Source: Oopsacas minuta (Eukaryota; Porifera; Hexactinellida; Lyssacinosida; Leucopsacidae). From it: a DNA stretch of 64,000 nucleotides. Made by a program: the position numbers and the translations under genes. The DNA lies in NCBI GenBank assembly GCA_024704765.1, contig JAKMXF010000343.1:1-64000 (forward strand), written 5' to 3'. Positions 41,422 to 52,100 of the stretch are shown piece after piece. The stretch's first letter is position 1. Every line of letters begins with the position of its first letter. The notes beneath the pieces are model-generated. The model did not search any database. It saw only the letters and a list, made by a program, of their open reading frames with translations, and had not been told where the DNA came from.

Positions 41422-43230
41422 ATGTTATCTAGCCTTTCCTCTTTCATCTCAACAACAACAACAACAACAACAAGATTTTTTACAATCAAACACGTCAACA
41501 GACCAGCTATGAAATGGATATTAATTCTAGGCATTGGGAGTGTGAGTATTTTAATTGGGATAAGTTGCTACCTACGCTTTAGGAGGAAGACTAAACCGAA
41601 AGCCTTGCAAGCTACACAATTAATGCAATCTGGAGTTTGGAAGTCTTTTCACTCAGGGGCAGCTTCATCACCGGTTACACATGTAACAGTTGCAACCAAT
41701 CATACAAGTGATCAGCTGTTCAATAATGGAGTGATTGCATTCCAGCAGGCTATTGCTTCCTGGAGAACTTGTTGTGAAGTGTTAGATAATCAGGAAGTAG
41801 AGATAGGTGAGTTGACAACAAGAAAACAAGCTAACAAACAAACAAACAATTAACTAAGATATCTATACCACTAGATCCTACTCCAGAAGATAGTGATTTC
41901 TCAGACAGTATAGCAACAATTAACTCAATTCCTATCGTCCCTAAGAGTAACATCAATCAGCGTGGAGTTAGAGCTCTACTAACACAAGCTGAATATCTAT
42001 CACAGTTTGTTGATCGTATAGTCATGAGGTCTAGGAGTAGCATACAAACTAATGGGAGTATTGGGGAAGTCTTGAGGGTAGAGAGTTGTAATTCTGATCA
42101 CGTTGATTATGACTATAAGGTTTGTTTGTTTGTTTGTTTGTACAGTGTATGCCGGTTATATGAACACCCTTGGGAGTAGCAATACATGCTCTTATAACCT
42201 GCATCCACTGTGTATATGCTTGCTTGTTTACTTGTTTACTACTTATTTGTTTATTTTCTTCATAATTACATTCTAGGGTTTACCAAACTCTCCTCTAACT
42301 TCACATCCCTATTTTTCAGATGACATCAACAACAACAAACGAATAGAATATATCTCAGATACAGATTCCTACGAGTCTGCCACACTACAATCAGACACAA
42401 ACAGTATTTGTTTATCTTCAAACATAAACACAGATAAACAAACAATTCCTAGAATAATACTAACAACAAATGTCTTATACAACGAGGCGATCTCGCTGGC
42501 AAGAAGTAATAGAATTTTTGTAAGACACATGCGTAGTGAAATGCTGCACTGTGAGAATGATATTGATTTTATAGCCAAATTGCATTGTATCCGAACAGCC
42601 TTCGATTATTTGATCGAATCAGAGGAAAATTGTTTATTTTTTGAGAACATAACTATAGAAATGATGACGCGTTTTCTTCTGAGCGCCAATAAGGATGCAA
42701 ATGCGTTTTGTGATGAATTCAAGAAAATGGTAAATTTCGTGAAGAATCCTCAAAATGTTCAAACAATCAAGAAAGAACTCAATTCACGGAATCTCAAAGT
42801 AGTCGGTTTTTGGGATGTCGCAATAGACTTTGCGCTTTTAGATGCGTTCACTGATTTAGAAAATCTTCCAGCGCCTGTAACCATGGTAACACAAAACAGA
42901 TGGTTAACACCTGGGCTTAGAGAATCGGCCATGACAAATGCTGTCTGGGCCATTATGCAGGGGAAAATGAAAATGTTGGAAAACCCCAACGGCTTTATGT
43001 TACGCTTTTATAAACTCGGCGAGACATTTATGTTCACTCTTGCTTGGGGGTTTTTGGGTACGGACGAAGTGCTCAAGGAGACTTGTTTTGTTTTGAAGAA
43101 TGGTATTTTAACATTTCTGAGGGACATCTTTGATGTCAGGGTTGCTAACTATTCAAATATCGAAACTCTATCAGATGATATTCTAGCGATTGGTCGTGAC
43201 AGACTGAATTTACTCAAATCACACTTATAA
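41422..43230 (+). CDS. MIGA: Mitoguardin (mitochondrial outer-membrane fusion regulator), three exons
   Basis: Mitoguardins sit in the mitochondrial outer membrane, promote fusion and link to ER and lipid droplets. Exons: 41422-41806, 41875-42119, 42277-43230 (1584 nt, 527 residues). The first acceptor is the AG at 41874; an earlier AG at 41858 would introduce a stop. Near the N-terminus is one membrane span (MKWILILGIGSVSILIGISC) with basic residues after it (FRRKTKPK). The C-terminal half matches the conserved MIGA domain: VLYNEAISLARSNR, FIAKLHCIRTAFDYL, FWDVAIDFALLDAFTDLENLP, NRWLTPGLRESAMTNAVWAI, FTLAWGFLGTDEVLKETC, LTFLRDIFDV. Human MIGA2 is about 590 residues. An FFAT-like acidic stretch may lie in DPTPEDSDFSDS, by analogy. 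Confidence 0.92.
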
Positions 43231-43550
43231 TTATTGACTATTCTATTTGTGTATTTTTGTGAGTTATTTTGTATACGAATTTTGGGATTTATATGGATCT
43301 GGGAATATGTTTATCGACACCTTGTGGTTCCAGTTTCAATACACCTGACGGGGGTGATTATTCATATTTTAACACCCTTGGACGTGGGACATAACATTCT
43401 ATATATGAATATATTCACCAAGTCCCCTAATGTGCTTCTGTGATGTGTTATGTCCCAGTTTCCATAGTTACCTCGTTGGTATTTGGCTACACCTTTCAGG
43501 GTAGGAAATTATTTGTTTATTAACACTTTTATACATTTGTTTAGTAAATC
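43231..43550. other. Intergenic largely occupied by a dispersed repeat
   Basis: About 43345-43500 is the 'gttatgtccc' repeat family (blocks 'tattttaacacccttgga', 'gtgggacataaca', 'tcaccaagtcccctaa', 'gttacctcgttgg'). The remaining sequence shows nothing recognisable. Confidence 0.6.
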
Positions 43551-45032
43551 ATGGCTACTGAATATATTTACGAAAATGAAGGAGTTATTGATGACCCAGC
43601 TGCAGTGCCTCCCCCACTTAACCCGGATTATCCATCTGACACTGTAATATATGAAGTATTCGAAGCTGGTATAAAGGCCGAACAATCTGGGACGATTGGG
43701 ATTAATCCGGTTGTAGCTTATGAAACGATTGAAGAAGAGAATTATATTCCACCTGGTTTACAAACTGGAGAACAAAATCCCCCAACAATCGGCGAACTGA
43801 TCACTCAAAATCAACCTCGACAACACTCCATTTTCCATAGGCTTATATTATTTTTATTCGAGTTCTACACTCTACAAATTATCGAAAAACTACCTTTCGA
43901 CATTCCCAAAGTTATCTATAAACGAATCAAGGTTGTTATCCAGCTGATAACATTCCTATTAACCATTGTAGTAACCATAGAAACTAATCGAGAGCTATTC
44001 TTGGATTATAGGGTCGATACAAATATGAATGATACTCCATCCGCACACATTGACAGCGTTACGATAATCATTTCAATCGCGTTTTCTATTTTAGCTATTT
44101 GTTCTTTGGCGTTTCTATACATTTTCTCGAATATTTTGAGTTCATCTGGTGTGTATTTCATACCCTGGAGTGTGCATTCCTTTCGTGCATCTTGGTTACC
44201 AAGTTGTGTACTGGTCCTTGCGTACTTGGTGTTAGTCATTCTATTTATAATTACTATTGTTTGGAAATGTTTTTTGAATGTTTATATAATATCTAAGCTT
44301 GGTATTTCAATTGCTCCAGGCATTATCATATATTTGCTATTTCTAATTCACGCAGTAGTTCTGCAATCTTCTCCATTCGTGTTATGCTTCACTATCAGAG
44401 CCATATGTAACCAGTTGCGTTTTGAAACGGATAACGAGATCGGACGGGTGAAAGAGGTAATTTTAAAAGGGGTGCTTCAGGAGAGGAATCTGACTGTTAG
44501 ATATTTTGAGAATATCGAACGAGTTCTTTGTTTATCTTCCCGTCTTAAGATTATTTCTACTTTGAATATAATTATTGTTTTTCTCATTGTTTCAACTATT
44601 TTTCTGAGTGCATTTAATGAAGAAGGAGGAATTCTTGCAGTTAGAGAAGAAGGATTCAAGAAAGGCAATTTGCCTTATGTGGCCTATTTATGGCTTGTGT
44701 TTGTGAGTATTTACTTGTTGTTATTGACGTTATTATTCACTCAAAATATTACTGCACTTAACGGAACAATAAACAAATTCTCTGATTTGGTATTAATCGA
44801 CAAAAAAGTTCGTGAAAAATTGACAATTCTTGCAAAGGAAAATCGAAAGTTTCTGACTGAGATTCTTAGAAATCTGCATTTTATCTCAAGGAACAAATCT
44901 CGTTATGAAATACATATTTTTGGTGATTTATCCAACGAATTATTTCCCAGTATTTTAGTATTTGGTTTAGTGATTATGCTTCCTTTCGTATTAGAAGTCC
45001 CCGATTTCTTGCAAGAATTCAAGATACTTTAA
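43551..45032 (+). CDS. Orphan seven-pass membrane protein, paralogue A
   Basis: 493 residues, ATG 43551, intronless. An acidic soluble N-terminus (about 90 residues) is followed by about seven hydrophobic segments, near residues 120-140, 165-190, 220-240, 250-285, 330-350, 375-395 and 465-485. Conserved with paralogue B: SPFVLCFTIRAICNQLRFET, FLSAFNEEGGILA, YLWLVFVSIY, and a long cytoplasmic-looking loop between spans 4 and 5. The layout recalls gustatory-receptor-like (GRL) proteins, but no diagnostic motif (such as TYhhhhhQF) was seen and it is not secretin- or rhodopsin-like. The function is unknown; a receptor or channel is a guess. It faces paralogue B tail to tail. Confidence 0.75.
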   Translation: MATEYIYENEGVIDDPAAVPPPLNPDYPSDTVIYEVFEAGIKAEQSGTIGINPVVAYETIEEENYIPPGLQTGEQNPPTIGELITQNQPRQHSIFHRLILFLFEFYTLQIIEKLPFDIPKVIYKRIKVVIQLITFLLTIVVTIETNRELFLDYRVDTNMNDTPSAHIDSVTIIISIAFSILAICSLAFLYIFSNILSSSGVYFIPWSVHSFRASWLPSCVLVLAYLVLVILFIITIVWKCFLNVYIISKLGISIAPGIIIYLLFLIHAVVLQSSPFVLCFTIRAICNQLRFETDNEIGRVKEVILKGVLQERNLTVRYFENIERVLCLSSRLKIISTLNIIIVFLIVSTIFLSAFNEEGGILAVREEGFKKGNLPYVAYLWLVFVSIYLLLLTLLFTQNITALNGTINKFSDLVLIDKKVREKLTILAKENRKFLTEILRNLHFISRNKSRYEIHIFGDLSNELFPSILVFGLVIMLPFVLEVPDFLQEFKIL

Positions 45033-45741
45033 TTGTGTTGTTCCCTCTTGTTTATTAACATTTTACTTTTTATATTTCGTAAATAAATATATTCTAGTTT
45101 TGACTACAAATTCATATTTGTTGCTTTTTCGAGCAAATAAAGTTGAAATGAACGATTTGGTAAGGTATAGGGGTGTTAATATTGTTTATAGCATAGTTTG
45201 TGTCCGTTTCGTTTGCTACGCTTGTTATAGTCAAAATATATTTTATCCTCTAATTGAATATTATCCATACCCAATAGCTCTAATTGAATTTATTAATTAA
45301 CCACAAGTATAAACATTTTGTTCAAAAATTCCAGGTCTTACAGAATATATAATCAATAGTTATGGTTGTATTTTATAATTTACATTTTAGCTTCGTGTTC
45401 CAGTTATATATTCTCTTTTTGAATTTCTATACATTGCAGGACATCATTGATTGTAATCAAGAAAATTGCAGCGATTATCCGGTTATCCGCTATTATCTAA
45501 AAGGTTTTTAATATTCAAATTCTTATCGGAATTCCTACCGTGTTTGTATTAATGAGGTTCCACTGTGTTATCTAGAAATCTGTTGACGTAGCCCACTATT
45601 ATCACCTATAGTATCTCCGTTCGCGTCAATTTTCAGGAACGTAACCCCCAAGGCATACCTGTAATCATTGCCTTGTTATTATTCAAAACTTGACATAAAT
45701 ACATACATACTACTTTAGAATAGTGTTAAAATATGAATAAT
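45033..45741. other. 709 bp spacer between convergent paralogues
   Basis: Contains a solo TIR-like end at about 45535-45570 ('gtattaatgaggttccactg') and a fragment of the 'gttatgtccc' family core at 45725-45741 ('gttaaaatatgaataat'). No gene is supported. Confidence 0.5.
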
Positions 45742-47235
45742 TTATGGTTGAGTGTATAAATATAACACTTGCTCAAGATGAGTCACAAAATACTCAAATC
45801 TCCATAAGAAAGGTATCGTAAACGTCAGCGCTGCCACTATTAATGTATAGAACACCCCATAGGTGAAATCACCGAATAACGCCGCAGTAAACCGTATCTT
45901 ACTGCTAGAAATAAGAAGTAGATTGTCCTGTATTTCATTGATGTTTTGTCCGTTCGCCTGATCATTCAAATACTCTAATACTTCCTTATCTTGTAATACT
46001 ATCTCAGAGAATTTGTTCAAAAGGGAGTTGAGCTTTGATATGCTTTGTGTCATGAATAGGATAGTAATCAGGAACGAATAGCTTGCGAATACCAACCATA
46101 AATACATGAATCTAGGTATCACTCCGTTAATCAAGCTAGGGTCATCTGTAAACGCAAGAATACCACCCTGGTGATTAAAAGCACTCACAAATATGCTAAT
46201 ACACACTGCGAGAGTGGCTAAAATCACTACAGGTATGATGTGACGTAATTTTGACGCAATTCTGTTTACATTCTCTAAGTGCTCGTAGAAAATTATAGCT
46301 ATACTCTCGGTAGATGCCAATTTTCCGGTCAAAATCTTTTGGGACTTTTTAATGAGATCTGTTGTTTCATATTGGAGTTGTTTACAAATGGATCTGATGG
46401 TGATACACAATATGAAAGGGGTGAAATGCCAAACAATAAAATAACAAATAACGAAAGGTGCCACAAATATAAACGCGTATTCTAATCTGAAACTGTAAAA
46501 TAGAAGTGTGAAAAATAGTTTCCATAGCAACGTAAATTCAATAATCGCAATGATTCCGATATAAAGCAGAGCGGGGAATATTTGTTTCCTCCAGGATGCG
46601 CGATTGCATCCATGGAATGTCACATTTGATGACCTAAATATGTCAGAATGTGTGTATAAGAAAATTAGCGAAGCGAAAGACATTAGAGAAAATGCCAGGA
46701 ATATTACTACGGAGTTTGTAAGGACTTTTCCAGTAACGAAATTCTGTGTTGATGGCTCAAAATTGCCTTCTTGACTGTCTAATATAAATTCCCGAGTACT
46801 CTCGGCTGTCAGCACAATAAACAATAATACATTACATATTTGTAGGAATCTCTTAGCAACCACTGGAATGTATTTGTGTATATTAGGGAATGATTCTTGG
46901 ATAAATATATGTACGAGTTGTAACGTTATTATGTCGAGGGTGGACAACAGACAATTATGGTATTTACTGGCATTTCTAGGTGTCAGAATAATGGTTGTGT
47001 CAGGCTTTGTGGCACATACGGTGGGTTGTGACGTAGGAATAGCAGATCTCTCAATTTCAACTCCGATGTTTTCAAATACGGTTTGTCCTAAAGTTTGAAT
47101 CTCAGAGGTTTGTAGGACATCTGTAAAACCGATTTCCGTTTGGGTATTTTCAGGAATGTTGAATAATCGCCGCGGTTTAGGAATAGGAGTGGCTTTTTGT
47201 TCGGGAGAGGTATTTTCATAAACAATAGAAGACAT
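45742..47235 (-). CDS. Orphan seven-pass membrane protein, paralogue B
   Basis: 497 residues from ATG 47235 (MSSIVYENTSPEQK); an upstream in-frame GTG is not used as start. Same size and membrane pattern as paralogue A. Aligned blocks: TPFILCITIRSICKQLQYET, IFVSAFNHQGGILAF, YLWLVFASYSFLI, LLNKFSEIVLQDKEV. The soluble N-terminus differs almost completely from A, while the spans and the pre-span-5 loop are kept, so the membrane core is the constrained part. Intronless like A, in inverted orientation, consistent with an inverted local duplication that is now old. Its start is 310 bp from the divergent UBR7 gene. Confidence 0.75.
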   Translation of the reverse strand: MSSIVYENTSPEQKATPIPKPRRLFNIPENTQTEIGFTDVLQTSEIQTLGQTVFENIGVEIERSAIPTSQPTVCATKPDTTIILTPRNASKYHNCLLSTLDIITLQLVHIFIQESFPNIHKYIPVVAKRFLQICNVLLFIVLTAESTREFILDSQEGNFEPSTQNFVTGKVLTNSVVIFLAFSLMSFASLIFLYTHSDIFRSSNVTFHGCNRASWRKQIFPALLYIGIIAIIEFTLLWKLFFTLLFYSFRLEYAFIFVAPFVICYFIVWHFTPFILCITIRSICKQLQYETTDLIKKSQKILTGKLASTESIAIIFYEHLENVNRIASKLRHIIPVVILATLAVCISIFVSAFNHQGGILAFTDDPSLINGVIPRFMYLWLVFASYSFLITILFMTQSISKLNSLLNKFSEIVLQDKEVLEYLNDQANGQNINEIQDNLLLISSSKIRFTAALFGDFTYGVFYTLIVAALTFTIPFLWRFEYFVTHLEQVLYLYTQP

Positions 47236-47545
47236 GACAAATATGAAATATTTAGTAAACAGAGATATATATATATTTACTGTGATGCTAGATGCATACA
47301 CGATTGCGGTTTATTGCAACTGTTAAAAATGTTCAACTTCATGGCTTCTTAACTCAACTCATTTTGTAAGGGAGAGGCCCTTCAGGCGTTACTGAACGCT
47401 AATTCCCTGAAATTTAACACCCCCCTCCCATGTCACGCTTTTCCAGTTTTCTAATACAACGAATGGGGCTGTCACACTTCGCATGTAACAAATTTATGTG
47501 TGAATAATTATTCCCTAATTCTTTCCATCAATAGCTTATTTCCCA

Positions 47546-48754
47546 ATGGCAGAAGAGGTTACCTACTCCATAGATGACATAATACAAGGAGAAGTAGAAC
47601 TTGAACAAGAAGCTAACGTGATACTAGGTTCAGCTAGTGACCAGCATTGTAGCTATGAGCAGGGATACTTATATAGACAGCCAGTATTTTCCTGTATAAC
47701 CTGCCGGTCTAATGAACCGAACAAACCGCCCGGTGGAGTTTGTTTAGCATGTAGTCTGGTCTGTCATAACAAACACGAGGTCGAGGAATTGTATACGAAA
47801 AGGTTTTTCCGTTGTGATTGCGGGAACAAAGATAAATTCGGGCATTTACCTGAAGCGAAATGTCAACTACAACCGAATAAATCAGATTGCAATGAATTGA
47901 ATATTTATTGTGATAATTTTAGAGGTCTCTATTGTACTTGTAAAAAGGTATTTGATGGAGAAACAGAGATGATACAATGTATTATATGTGAAGATTGGTT
48001 TCATTTACAGCACTGTGGATTGGAGAATTCTGACTGTATTGATGAGTTCATATGTCCGTTATGTATGGATGATAACACGTTCTTGAGATTTTATGTTGAT
48101 AATGCGAAAACTGAAGAAGCGACTAAGAAAATTGTTGAAAATATAGGAAATAAATCTGTCAATGAAGATCTAGAAGGTACAAAAGTTTTGGCTGATTCTA
48201 ATCCTCCTGCTTCTGTCGGAAAAATGCAAGAACCATCGCCTGATCGTATTGAGAAACCGAGTGAAGCTTCTCCACATCATAATTTAAAACGGAAAGCTCA
48301 AGCCGAAGAGCCAGACGCTAAACGGGTAAAAGAATCACTCTGTAAAATTGAAAACTATATCAACATTCCAGAATCAAAGCCTGGTATCTATAACAACGCA
48401 TGGAGACAAGAGTTATGCAGATGTGGAAACTGCCTTTTGAAATACAAATCAAACAAAATAGAATTCTTACTTGAACAAACTGACACTATTACTTATTACG
48501 AACAACAGGCAAAGCACACCAGTTCATTCTCAAATAGTGTAGAAGCTTTCAAGGAAATTCTTAATCCAACTCAGAGAAATGAACTGTTATATCAGTTCAA
48601 TCATATGAAGGAGGATTTGAACGATTTTCTAAGACCGTTTGCTCAAGAAGGGAGAGTTGTTAGTAAGGAAGATATACAAAAGTTCTTTGAAGATTTGACA
48701 AAGGAGCGAGAGAGATTGAGAGATTCCGGTATACCACCAGATACTTGTAAGTAA
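47546..48754 (+). CDS. UBR7: UBR7-like UBR-box and PHD-finger protein
   Basis: 402 residues, ATG 47546, intronless (human UBR7 has 425). UBR box at about residues 30-105: CSYEQGYLYRQPVFSCITCRS, GGVCLACSLVCHNKHEVEELYTKRFFRCDCGN. PHD finger at about 125-175: YCTCKKVFDGETEMIQCIICEDWFHLQHCG..FICPLC. Basic patch LKRKAQ..DAKRVK; C-terminal block RQELCRCGNCLLKYK and the helical end DIQKFFEDLTKERERLR match the UBR7 family. UBR7 binds modified histone tails and is reported as an H2B ubiquitin ligase; N-degron binding by its UBR box is not established. Confidence 0.93.
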   Translation: MAEEVTYSIDDIIQGEVELEQEANVILGSASDQHCSYEQGYLYRQPVFSCITCRSNEPNKPPGGVCLACSLVCHNKHEVEELYTKRFFRCDCGNKDKFGHLPEAKCQLQPNKSDCNELNIYCDNFRGLYCTCKKVFDGETEMIQCIICEDWFHLQHCGLENSDCIDEFICPLCMDDNTFLRFYVDNAKTEEATKKIVENIGNKSVNEDLEGTKVLADSNPPASVGKMQEPSPDRIEKPSEASPHHNLKRKAQAEEPDAKRVKESLCKIENYINIPESKPGIYNNAWRQELCRCGNCLLKYKSNKIEFLLEQTDTITYYEQQAKHTSSFSNSVEAFKEILNPTQRNELLYQFNHMKEDLNDFLRPFAQEGRVVSKEDIQKFFEDLTKERERLRDSGIPPDTCK

Positions 48755-49113
48755 TATACACATATATTCCGCACTAATTATTGTAATTGAAACTATATCA
48801 AATCTGTATTCAACTTAATTAGAACAATCGCAACACAATTCACGCAATCAGGTCTCTATAATGATTATTCAATTGGTATTACTCCGATTATAGGACTCCT
48901 GATAAAGCGAATATATTTTGGCCTGTCTGTTGGTGTTCGTATTAACGAAGTTCCACTGTATTTAGATCAGCTGTTCCCAACCCTCATGGACTCTTGTTGG
49001 TCCACAGAATGTGTTAAACCTTAAAATTGGTATAGGGGGTCCCCTGGTGAAAACTGCTGGTCTACTCTACTTGATTTCTAAATATTTACAAAGTTTGTTT
49101 ACACTAATTAGCT
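48755..49113. other. Intergenic with hAT-like and TIR fragments
   Basis: 48930-48960 ends 'gttcgtattaacgaagttcc' + 'actgta' (second TIR family). 48967-49066 is bounded by 'cagctgttcccaacc' and 'ggtgaaaactgctg', typical hAT-like ends; related pieces lie at 17225-17335 and 26160-26215. It sits directly upstream of the adhesion GPCR start. Confidence 0.55.
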
Positions 49114-52100
49114 ATGCACGTATCAATAATCATATGTTTAATCATCTCATTACTAATTCCTCTATCAACTACACAAACACCAAGTTGTGGAGTAGAGTGT
49201 ATATGTGAATTTACATATATCACATGTAACGGTGCTACTGTTACAGAAATACCTTCAGAGGTGTTAGGCGCCATATTGAGCGATCTCGATCAGTTTATCT
49301 GTAGTACATGTGCTATATCGATATTAACAGCTGACTCGTTTATACTTTACACTTCACTAAACACGATTACTATTCTGAATTCAGGGCTGAATGAAATTGA
49401 AGCTGGCGCATTTTCCGGGATTTCTTCACAGCTGAATTATCTTGATTTATCAAGTAATTCGATCACGACTATTGAACAACATTTTTTCACTGGGTTAACG
49501 AAGCTAGGCCACCTCGATTTACAACAGAATTCTATTACTCACATAGAACCCGGGTCATTCAATGATTTAACGAGTCTTTCTACAGTTACTCTCAAGAACA
49601 ACTTAATAACGAACTTGCCAGATTTCCTATTCACTTCCACCATTCTAACGCAATTCGATATAACAAATAATGAACTGTTCGCTCTGACAAGTCGTCCATT
49701 TCCTAATACCGTCTACACTATATTCTATCTGTCTAATAATAATATAGCGAGACTACACTCCAATCTTTCCAGTATATTTAATACAGCTAGCCGAATTCTA
49801 TTGAATAGCAATCCTTTGATTTGTGATTGTTTTATCAAAGATTTACAATCGGAAATATCCGTCAATCCAAGCAGATATGGTGAGAGCACGATGCCAGCCA
49901 AATGCGGGTACCCACCATCACTAGTTAATCAAAAAGTTAGTGAAGCAAACATTCCATCTGGCGGTTGCTATAGTGCGTGTCTAAATATTCAATGCCATAC
50001 TTCCGCGACGTGTATCGACGTAGATGATTGGCCAGTATGTGTATGTAACGCAGGCTATGCAGGTGATGGTTATAATTGCGTGGATGCCTGTGACGGATTT
50101 GGTTGTCAGGGTGTATCGGTATGTAATTACGATACTGTTACGATGAATACTTCATGCGTTTGTCCTACAGGATATACGCTAGACATGACAGGAAAGGATT
50201 GCACACAAATAAATGAGTGTCTTATTGAAGGCTCGTGTCCTGTTAACTCTAACTGTTCGGACACGGTTGGGAGTTATTTGTGTGACTGTTTCGATGGATA
50301 TGAGGTGAATACTGGGCCTTTATCGTGTGATGATATCAATGAATGTTCGTTAGTCAATAACTGTATTACAAATACTACTTGCTTGAATACTATAGGGAGC
50401 TATCAATGTGATTGTATTCCAGGATATGTTGAGAATTCGACTGGATTTTGTGTGGATATTGATGAATGTTCTAATAGCACCATTTGCCATATAAATTCAT
50501 ATTGTAATAACACCATAGGGGCTTATATATGTAAGTGTAACCCTGGTTACGAGGGGGATGGTCTGGAATGCATGGATATTGACGAGTGTCAAAACGCGGC
50601 CTTATTTAATTGCCCGCCTAATTCTGCTTGTCAGAATGAAATGGGGAACTATACCTGCGTTTGTGACCCTGGTTACGAGAAGATAGTGATGGAATGTGTA
50701 GATATAAACGAGTGTGATAACATGTTGCTATTCGATTGCCCTACGAATTCGATGTGTCAGAATACTTTAGGGAATTACACCTGTGATTGTGACCCAGGTT
50801 ACGAGAAGATAGTGATGGAATGTGTAGATATAAACGAGTGTGATAACATGTTGCTATGAATACTTTAGGGAATTACACCTGTGATTGTGACCCAGGTTAC
50901 GAGAAGATAGTGATGGAATGTGTAGATATAAACGAGTGTGATAACATGTTGCTATTCGATTGCCCTACGAATTCGATGTGCCAGAATACTTTAGGGAATT
51001 ACACCTGTGATTGTGACCCAGGTTACGAGAAGATAGTGATGGAATGTGTAGATATAAACGAGTGTGATAACATGTTGCTATTCGATTGCCCTACGAATTC
51101 GATGTGCCAGAATACTTTAGGGAATTACACCTGCGTTTGTGACCCTGGTTACGAGAAGATAGGGATGGAATGTGTGGATATAAACGAGTGTGATAACATG
51201 TTGCTATTCGATTGCCCTACGAATTCGATGTGCCAGAATACTTTAGGGAATTACACCTGTGATTGTGACCCAGGTTACGAGATGATAGAGATGGAATGTG
51301 TAGATATAAACGAGTGTGATAACATGTTGCTATTCGATTGCCCTACAAATTCGATGTGCCAGAATACTTTAGGGAATTACACCTGTGATTGTGACCCAGG
51401 TTACGAGAAGATAGGGATGGAATGTGTGGATATAAACGAGTGTGATAACATGTTGCTATTCGATTGCCCTACAAATTCGATGTGCCAGAATACTTTAGGG
51501 AATTACACCTGTGATTGTGACCCAGGTTACGAGAAGATAGGGATGGAATGTGTGGATATAAACGAGTGTGATAACATGTTGCTATTCGATTGCCCTACAA
51601 ATTCGATGTGCCAGAATTCAATTGGAAATTATTCCTGCATTTGTGAGACGGGATTTGAACCAACATCCCCGAATATTTGTCAAGATATTGATGAATGTTC
51701 AAACGTCACGATATGCCAGAATAACTCACATTGTAACAACACTATAGGAGCATATCTCTGTGAATGTAACCATGGTTACGAGAAAATTAGTGATGAATGT
51801 ATGGATGTAGACGAGTGTCAAAACTTGATGTTGTACATATGCCCGGAAAATTCCATGTGCCAGAACACTTTAGGGAACTACACCTGTGTTTGTGATCCTG
51901 GTTATGAGGAGATTGCTCTGGAATGTATAGATATAGACGAGTGTCTAAATGTGTCCCTATTTACTTGCCCGCTTAATTCTACTTGTGAGAATGAAATGGG
52001 TACTTACAGGTGTGATTGTAACTATGGTTACGAGATGATGGGGATGGAATGCATAGATATTGGCGAATGTGCAAATGCGTCACTTTTTAATTGTCCACCA

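Noticed and set aside
41851-41874. Acceptor at 41858 for mitoguardin exon 2
   Set aside because: It gives an in-frame stop after a dozen codons; the AG at 41874 keeps the frame and the acidic DPTPEDSDF segment.
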